Assembly (NCBI GenBank): GCA_030632465.1
Contig: DAOVUR010000052.1
Coordinates: 1-9,605, forward strand
DNA from: a bacterium
Lineage (GTDB): Bacteria > Verrucomicrobiota > Kiritimatiellia > UBA8416 > CAMZLY01
DNA length: 9,605 nt
Direction: 5' to 3'
The notes below the pieces were generated by a model. The model worked only from the letters and a program-made list of their open reading frames with translations, was not told where the DNA came from and searched no databases. Positions 5,160 to 9,605 of this stretch are shown here, piece after piece. Position numbers and translations under genes: made by a program. The stretch's first letter is position 1. The number at the start of each line of letters is the position of its first letter.

Positions 5160-6749
5160 TTATTCCAGCACAGGTTCCGGCAGAAGAGATGAAGGCACGC
5201 CGCATACTTCAACCAATCTATCAGCAAGGTTTTTCATGCGCTCAGATGACTCAGACGCAAGTTCCAGTGCGGGCTTGCTGTCAGGCGGCAGAGTGCCAAA
5301 ATAATCCCCTACTAGCATGTCAACCGCACAACTTATAACCGAAAGTGGCTGACATAACTCCTGAACAATCTCCTGCACAAGCGCCCATTCATGCTTAGTA
5401 GAAGAATCTTTATCCGCAGAATCCTTGAGGCCAATAGCGAGGTCATTAATTTTATCGTTTGTATGTTCAACAACCGCATCTACTTCTTTACTAACTTGTT
5501 CCAGAGACTCAACCACGCGCTGCTTCTCATCAACCCCCGTTTCCTCACCATCAAAATCATCTAACAACTTAGATAGATCAGTAAGCACACGCTCTAATGT
5601 CGATGTGGAATCGCCAAGCACATCATGAGACGAATCACTCGTAATGCCCGACTGCACCACCATCTTATTCCATTCGCTCTCATCCATGCCGCCATCATTC
5701 AGCTTATCATGTAAGCCTGACTCCTTAATCCATGCAGCATCCTTGTTCTTTAACAGCTTTAGCAATTCCATTTCGCTAGTATTGACAGATTTTTGCCGCT
5801 TAGCATAATCAGAAACAACACCATCCACCTTAAGTTCATCACGCATATTACCCATGCATGTTGTTACCTGTTCTGGCAGATCCTCATCACTAGCACCTGC
5901 AGCAAAGTCATGTAGTTTATCCAAGACCGACTTCTCCATCATCAGCAAAGACTTAGCGATTTTTTTGCGGCCAGCCTTAGTTTTTGACGATGAAGACTTC
6001 AACTGCGTACTGAATGTACGACGTAAACAACCAACCAAGATATCGCCAATAGATTCACCTGTTGCCAGATCAGGATTACGCTGACTGATACTAACTGAAT
6101 TCATTATAAGTTCTGATAACTTACCGATATTATTCTCTGTCGGGTCGATATCCTGTAAAGCATCCGGCGCATCAACATCAACATCCCCTTTCAGGAATGC
6201 TACAATCTGCTGTACGGTTTCTGAGCCATACCCGCCATCACCATCAGCATCACCATCACCATCCTTCTCATCCTTTTTGAAGACATCCTCATCTTCGAGA
6301 ACTTCCCGAAGCATAACTTTACTAGCAGCAATATGCTCAAGCCCACTTTCATCAAGCGCTTTAGCAAAATCACCGCCACCATTTGCTGTCTCACGTGCGG
6401 TTAATAAGATAATAAACTGTATAAATTCATCTTCTGACATACCTCTAGTGAAGGTAAATCCCGCTATTTCAAGGATCGCAAGGCGTTCAATAAATCTAGC
6501 TATAAAATTACTACTCTCAGTAAGAGGCACCATATCAATCAGCAACTGATTATCAACAATATTGAAACTTATCCTCTTTCGGTTTATTAAAATATTTCCA
6601 AGTAGTTCAAAACTACTCTCCATAGCCTCAATAGAAATACTATGTTCAATTCCGTATAGATCTACACCTGATATAATTTTACCTAACAATGCAACTAATT
6701 GCGGAACAGCAACCTTGTCATCAACTTTACTTTTGTTTTCAGCATTCAT
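5160..6749 (-). CDS. Large cytoplasmic protein with degenerate HisKA-like C-terminal domain (putative signalling protein)
   Basis: A protein of 529 residues with no signal peptide or membrane helix. The N-terminal part (about 10-120) has VDLYGIEHSI with a YGxxH pattern, like the N-terminal region of some HD-GYP and other signalling proteins. Residues 160-173 are Asp/Gly-rich (DGDGDADGDGG). The middle is charged and unrecognised. A probable coiled coil (about 385-450) leads to VQEIVQELCQPLSVI, which resembles a HisKA H-box, followed by a second helix ending ERMKNLADRLVEV. The expected phosphoacceptor His is Gln463, and no ATPase domain follows; the protein ends about 65 residues later. It may therefore be a dimerising adaptor or docking protein rather than a kinase. 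The ATG at 6749 is chosen; an in-frame TTG lies at 6773. No clear ribosome binding site is seen for either. It sits just upstream of glycosyltransferase copy 2. Confidence 0.7.
   Translation of the reverse strand: MNAENKSKVDDKVAVPQLVALLGKIISGVDLYGIEHSISIEAMESSFELLGNILINRKRISFNIVDNQLLIDMVPLTESSNFIARFIERLAILEIAGFTFTRGMSEDEFIQFIILLTARETANGGGDFAKALDESGLEHIAASKVMLREVLEDEDVFKKDEKDGDGDADGDGGYGSETVQQIVAFLKGDVDVDAPDALQDIDPTENNIGKLSELIMNSVSISQRNPDLATGESIGDILVGCLRRTFSTQLKSSSSKTKAGRKKIAKSLLMMEKSVLDKLHDFAAGASDEDLPEQVTTCMGNMRDELKVDGVVSDYAKRQKSVNTSEMELLKLLKNKDAAWIKESGLHDKLNDGGMDESEWNKMVVQSGITSDSSHDVLGDSTSTLERVLTDLSKLLDDFDGEETGVDEKQRVVESLEQVSKEVDAVVEHTNDKINDLAIGLKDSADKDSSTKHEWALVQEIVQELCQPLSVISCAVDMLVGDYFGTLPPDSKPALELASESSERMKNLADRLVEVCGVPSSLLPEPVLE
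6234..6263 (-). repeat. GATGGT hexanucleotide repeat inside the kinase-like gene
   Basis: On the reverse strand the bases repeat GATGGT with one GATGCT unit and a terminal GATGGC. They encode alternating Asp-Gly/Ala. The pattern could change length by slippage in whole codon pairs without a frameshift. The DxDxDG arrangement resembles calcium-binding loops, but a function is not shown. Confidence 0.6.
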
Positions 6750-6824
6750 AAATAAACTATAGCATGGCACCAAATATTATGTATAGGAAAAACTTAAAAA
6801 GGCTAGATCAACCAGCAAAAAGGC
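6750..6824. other. Upstream region of the kinase-like gene
   Basis: This AT-rich stretch lies between the ugpC terminator and the kinase-like gene. On the reverse strand TATAGT ends six bases before the ATG at 6749, and TATACAT lies further upstream, but no convincing -35 partner or ribosome binding site is visible. Some promoter is expected here, because the preceding gene ends in a strong terminator. Confidence 0.3.
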
Positions 6825-6857
6825 AAAAAAAAGACAGTAGCACTAATGCTACTGTCT
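6825..6857 (-). terminator. Rho-independent terminator of ugpC
   Basis: Read on the reverse strand, AGACAGTAGCA pairs with TGCTACTGTCT around a four-base TTAG loop, an 11-base perfect stem. It is followed by a run of eight T bases ending at 6825. It lies about 30 bases after the ugpC stop and separates ugpC from the kinase-like gene. Confidence 0.92.
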
Positions 6858-6871
6858 ATAATATTCAAACT

Positions 6872-6888
6872 GTCCTTAAATTAAGGAC
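6872..6888. repeat. Palindrome across the ugpC stop codon
   Basis: GTCCTTAA and TTAAGGAC are perfect inverted 8-base arms around a single base, so an RNA hairpin would use about six pairs and a five-base loop. It overlaps the first base of the ugpC stop codon, upstream of the main terminator. It may add 3' end stability; no function is evident. Confidence 0.4.
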
Positions 6889-7997
6889 TAAATAATCACA
6901 TCTTCTGTATCAATATCAAAGAAATGAGTCTTTTTCATCATCACAGCAAATTCAATCTCGTCACCAACCGTAAATCTTAGATGTGCATCAACACGCGATA
7001 TGATTGACGAACTTCCTACACCCAAGTAAAGAATGGTTTCAGCACCCATAGGCTCAATAACTTTCACTTTAGATGTCATAACTGGCGATGACTCATATCC
7101 TACTGCGTCAGGAGAACCGATATCTTCAGGGCGAATACCCAATGTAATCTTTTTACCAGCATAAGGTTTTAGGGCAACTTTATGCTCATCATAAACAGGC
7201 AAGTTCACTCCACCTTCAGCAACAAATGTAAGTGTATCATCTTTAGCGACAATCTCACCTTCAATAAAGTTCATTGGCGGTGTACCAATAAAGCTAGCAA
7301 CAAACTTATTTACTGGATTATCATATAGAGTAATAGGATCATCAACCTGTTGTACAAAACCATCTTTCATTACAACAATACGCTCACCCATAGTCATAGC
7401 TTCAATCTGATCATGCGTAACATAAATCATAGTAGAGCCAAGCTGAGAATGGAGCTGACTAATTTCAACACGCATCTGCACACGTAATTTTGCATCAAGG
7501 TTAGAAAGAGGTTCATCAAATAAGAATACAGCTGGCTTACGCACAATTGCACGTCCAACAGCTACACGCTGACGCTGTCCACCAGAAAGAGCTTTAGGAC
7601 GACGTTCTAGATAGTCCTCTAGGCCTAATATCTTGGCCGCTTCTTCAATACGTACATTAATCTCTTTTTTAGGGAACTTACGAAGCTTAAGACCAAAAGC
7701 CATGTTATCACGCACTGTCATATGAGGATATAGTGCATAGTTCTGGAAAACCATAGCGATATCACGATCCTTTGGTGGAACATCATTAACAACACGATCA
7801 CCAATCTTAATCGTACCAGCTGTAATCTCTTCTAGTCCGGCAACCATGCGTAGAGTTGTAGATTTACCACACCCTGAAGGACCTACCAACACTATAAATT
7901 CGCCCTCTTTAATATCAAGATTAAAGTTATCAACGGCTTTTTCTGATCCTGTCCCTGGATAAACCTTATCTACACCTGTAAGTGTTACTGTTGCCAT
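6888..7997 (-). CDS. ugpC: UgpC/MsmK/MalK-type sugar ABC transporter ATP-binding protein
   Basis: The energising ATPase of a carbohydrate (CUT1-type) or glycerol-phosphate ABC importer, bound to the inner face of the membrane. Its 369 residues are the normal family length. The motifs are intact: Walker A GPSGCGKST (39-47), Q-loop Gln85, signature LSGGQ (137-141), Walker B FLFDEP with Asp161-Glu162, D-loop SNLD, and switch His195. The C-terminal part (about 235-369) is a TOBE/MalK regulatory-type region containing GIRPEDI. The start ATG has AAGGGA nine bases upstream. No permease or binding-protein genes lie nearby, so it may serve several importers, as MsmK-type ATPases do; that is inference. 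It is a single-gene unit with its own terminator and probable promoter. The exact substrate cannot be assigned, and the symbol follows the common family name. Confidence 0.92.
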   Translation of the reverse strand: MATVTLTGVDKVYPGTGSEKAVDNFNLDIKEGEFIVLVGPSGCGKSTTLRMVAGLEEITAGTIKIGDRVVNDVPPKDRDIAMVFQNYALYPHMTVRDNMAFGLKLRKFPKKEINVRIEEAAKILGLEDYLERRPKALSGGQRQRVAVGRAIVRKPAVFLFDEPLSNLDAKLRVQMRVEISQLHSQLGSTMIYVTHDQIEAMTMGERIVVMKDGFVQQVDDPITLYDNPVNKFVASFIGTPPMNFIEGEIVAKDDTLTFVAEGGVNLPVYDEHKVALKPYAGKKITLGIRPEDIGSPDAVGYESSPVMTSKVKVIEPMGAETILYLGVGSSSIISRVDAHLRFTVGDEIEFAVMMKKTHFFDIDTEDVII

Positions 7998-8044
7998 GAG
8001 ATATATTCCCTTATTTTATATAAATTTTGCGGATTAATTGACCT

Positions 8045-8074
8045 AAACTAACAAAACGACACTACTACTGTCAA
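8045..8074 (-). promoter_or_regulatory. ugpC: Probable ugpC promoter
   Basis: On the reverse strand a perfect TTGACA (8074 to 8069) is followed after 18 bases by TAGTTT (8050 to 8045), which keeps the important T, A and final T of the -10 box. It lies about 50 bases ahead of the ugpC start. The -35 is strong and the -10 is weak. Confidence 0.4.
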
Positions 8075-8088
8075 GCGATCAAGCTACT

Positions 8089-8110
8089 ATATGATAATAA
8101 ATTACCATAT
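8089..8110. promoter_or_regulatory. AT-rich palindrome upstream of the ugpC promoter
   Basis: ATATGATAAT and ATTACCATAT are 10-base inverted arms around AA, with one mismatch. The palindrome lies about 15 bases upstream of the predicted -35 box of ugpC. It could be a regulator operator or the residue of a weak sppA transcript end. No regulator gene is in the window to link it to. Confidence 0.35.
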
Positions 8111-8154
8111 TTCCCCACCATTTGTAGCGCGCATTCTCAGAACGAGCATTTTAT

Positions 8155-9180
8155 CTACAACGACCATTTATAAAGCATCTTAGGCTGAGTCGCTTCCTGC
8201 ACCATACTCTCCACTGGATTCCAGCTCTGCATAGCTTTAAAGAAGGATGAAAATGTAAAGTTCTGCTCATAACGATAGATTTTAACAGTATCAACATCTA
8301 AGATTTCAGCAGTCTTCTTAACGGCATCATCCCAATAGCCAATCTGATCGATCAACTTAAGCGCAAGAGCTTCATCCGCAGAATAAATTCTACCATCAGC
8401 CAACTCCTGAACATCCTGTAGCGGTAAATCTCTCCCCTTAGCCACAAGCCCCACAAACCTCGCATGCATTCCATCTACCAACTTCTGCACCATCAGTTGC
8501 TGTTCCGGATTAATCTCACTCATAGGATTTAGCATATCCTTATTCTTACCAGACTTAATAGTTACATCCTTAATGCCTATTTTATCACTAAGCTCACGAA
8601 TATTCATCGACTGAATAAGCACTCCGATCGATCCTGTTATCGTCGTTGGATGCGCAATAATATGATCTGAAGCTAACGCAATATAGTACGCCCCTGATGC
8701 AGAAACATCACCAAATATTGAAACAACTCTGCGGTCTGGAGAACTCGCCTTAAAATCAAGCAAAGCCTTATAGATAATATCACTAGCTGTAATACCGCCA
8801 CCACCACTATTGATCTGTAAAATAATAGCCCTTACCTTTTCGTCATGCGTAGCACGCTTAATCGACAGAAGCGCACGCTGGGCAGGAGTTTCAGTAGCAA
8901 ACAACCCACCATCACTACCCAGCATAATCATGCCAGTCAATGGAATCATAACCACTTTTGTATCACCACGCCCAGAAGACCATACTTCTGTCATAACAGG
9001 AAACTCATCAACACCAACCTTACCAGAACCTGCTGATGTTGTTGGTGTAAGTGACCCTACCATTGCGGCCATTGCAACCATCCCAATAACCCCCAGCATA
9101 ACAACAAGGCCAAAGCAGATTACCGCAGTCCAAAGACAACCAGACTTTGATCTATTACTATTTTCTTCCCTATTAATCAT
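8155..9180 (-). CDS. sppA: SppA-type signal peptide peptidase (membrane serine protease, S49)
   Basis: A protein of 341 residues that would degrade cleaved signal peptides or other membrane-associated peptides, using a Ser-Lys dyad facing the periplasm. A short charged N-terminus is followed by one membrane segment (about 15-41) and the S49 domain. GDVSASGAYYIA places the nucleophile at Ser162. SGKNKD places the general base at Lys214, 52 residues later, as in the short SppA class. TITGSIGV is also typical. The usual SPGG near the active site reads NSGGGG. The length fits the short, single-domain form, not the double-length E. coli type. The ATG at 9180 has GAGG nine bases upstream; an in-frame TTG at 9189 directly abuts that site and is rejected. 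No obvious terminator follows. Confidence 0.92.
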   Translation of the reverse strand: MINREENSNRSKSGCLWTAVICFGLVVMLGVIGMVAMAAMVGSLTPTTSAGSGKVGVDEFPVMTEVWSSGRGDTKVVMIPLTGMIMLGSDGGLFATETPAQRALLSIKRATHDEKVRAIILQINSGGGGITASDIIYKALLDFKASSPDRRVVSIFGDVSASGAYYIALASDHIIAHPTTITGSIGVLIQSMNIRELSDKIGIKDVTIKSGKNKDMLNPMSEINPEQQLMVQKLVDGMHARFVGLVAKGRDLPLQDVQELADGRIYSADEALALKLIDQIGYWDDAVKKTAEILDVDTVKIYRYEQNFTFSSFFKAMQSWNPVESMVQEATQPKMLYKWSL

Positions 9181-9366
9181 AATTTTCAACCTCTTAACTA
9201 TTCGATTTTTATTTTTTTGTTTTACCTTTTACCCTTTAAAATTTACCCTTTTAAATCTCAACATCCAGTAGTTCATCATCCGCCCTTGTTTTGTTGAACG
9301 TTGAGCGGTGGACTGTTCGCAGCTGGACATTCATTTTTTACTTTTGTTTTTCACTATTAACTGCTT
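9181..9366. repeat. Second repeat-like intergenic stretch upstream of sppA
   Basis: This 186-base non-coding gap contains stuttering AT-rich units. On the reverse strand AAAGGGTAAA, AAAGGGTAAA and AAAGGTAAA occur close together (about 9218-9255). A more GC-rich part near 9278-9330 includes GAACGTTGAGC. Its texture is like the rnfC-rnfD gap, but I see no long shared word. The sppA ribosome binding site lies at its sppA end. No gene is evident. Confidence 0.4.
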
Positions 9367-9605
9367 TTACACCTTGTGCTGTAGCACAAAATGCTCATTA
9401 ATATAATCTACAGCATCCTCTAGTGTCGGTAAAATCTTCGTACAAAACCTAACCATCCACGGGCTACACTCCTTAAAGGGAAAGGGAGAAAATGCCACTA
9501 CAAATCTCTTTAAATCATTTGAGGCATAAAAAACCTCCATGGAGGTACCAATGGAATTCTTGCTATAATTGACAAGTACAATATCCACAGCTCTGACATC
9601 CTGCA
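9367..9605 (-). CDS. C-terminal part of a nucleoside 2-deoxyribosyltransferase-like protein (runs off window)
   Basis: The frame is open to the window edge, giving 78 visible residues that end in TAA at 9367-9369. A GTG at 9588 is possible as a start, but reading continues upstream and the fragment looks like the second half of a domain. DIVLVNYSKNSIGTSMEVFYAS resembles the core of the nucleoside 2-deoxyribosyltransferase/DUF4406 family. There, an aspartate-rich strand is followed by SIGTxxE, whose Glu is the catalytic nucleophile, and by a helix. SPWM and LEDAVDYI near the end also fit. Such enzymes cleave or swap bases on deoxynucleosides, in salvage or base modification. The missing N-terminal part would hold the other substrate-binding residues. 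The family call is from pattern memory only. Confidence 0.55.
   Translation of the reverse strand, partial: QDVRAVDIVLVNYSKNSIGTSMEVFYASNDLKRFVVAFSPFPFKECSPWMVRFCTKILPTLEDAVDYINEHFVLQHKV

Noticed and set aside
6234..6264. CATCACCATCAG run as a His-tag or vector remnant
   Set aside because: It is in frame on the reverse strand as Asp-Gly codons inside a continuous gene, and no vector sequence is nearby.
8810..9271. 153-codon forward open frame over the start of sppA
   Set aside because: It lies opposite a well-supported SppA, has low-complexity composition and ends in AT-rich intergenic DNA.

Overview
The window is bacterial, moderately AT-rich and gene-dense. It has a forward block (1-4003: part of an Rnf operon followed by a glycosyltransferase) and a reverse block (4045-9605: glycosyltransferase, kinase-like protein, ABC ATPase, signal peptide peptidase, and the end of a deoxyribosyltransferase-like gene). 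No mobile-element genes, tRNA, rRNA or CRISPR array are visible. The Rnf complex, a UgpC/MsmK-type ATPase, an SppA peptidase and intergenic GGAGTC/ACAGAAA-type repeats would fit an anaerobic Gram-negative-like bacterium. My tentative guess is the PVC side (Kiritimatiellota/Lentisphaerota-like); this is an impression, not something the sequence proves.

Forward block: the 3' end of rnfC (ferredoxin-type Fe-S protein), rnfD, rnfG and rnfE encode most of the ion-translocating ferredoxin:NAD+ oxidoreductase. rnfD and rnfG overlap by 4 bases. The other junctions are unusual. rnfC-rnfD is separated by about 230 bases of repeat-like DNA with a perfect 12-base inverted repeat. rnfG-rnfE is separated by 149 bases that hold three successive hairpins. 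rnfA and rnfB do not follow rnfE as they do in the common rnfCDGEAB order; a GT4-type glycosyltransferase gene follows instead.

Centre: two clearly paralogous GT4 glycosyltransferase genes face each other tail to tail, 41 bases apart. The reverse one lies 47 bases downstream of a large protein that ends in a HisKA-like helical hairpin lacking the phosphoacceptor histidine, so those two probably form one transcription unit.

Reverse block: a stand-alone UgpC/MsmK-type sugar ABC ATPase has its own strong rho-independent terminator and a plausible promoter with an upstream palindrome. Upstream of it are sppA, then a second repeat-like intergenic stretch, then the C-terminal part of a nucleoside 2-deoxyribosyltransferase-like protein cut by the window edge.

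The most interesting element is the rnfG-rnfE intergenic region (about 2018-2117). The five-base loops of the first and third hairpins (CTTGT and ACAAG) are exact complements, and the middle hairpin carries a palindromic AGCGCT in its loop. This suggests a folded RNA with a loop-loop kissing contact just ahead of the rnfE ribosome binding site.
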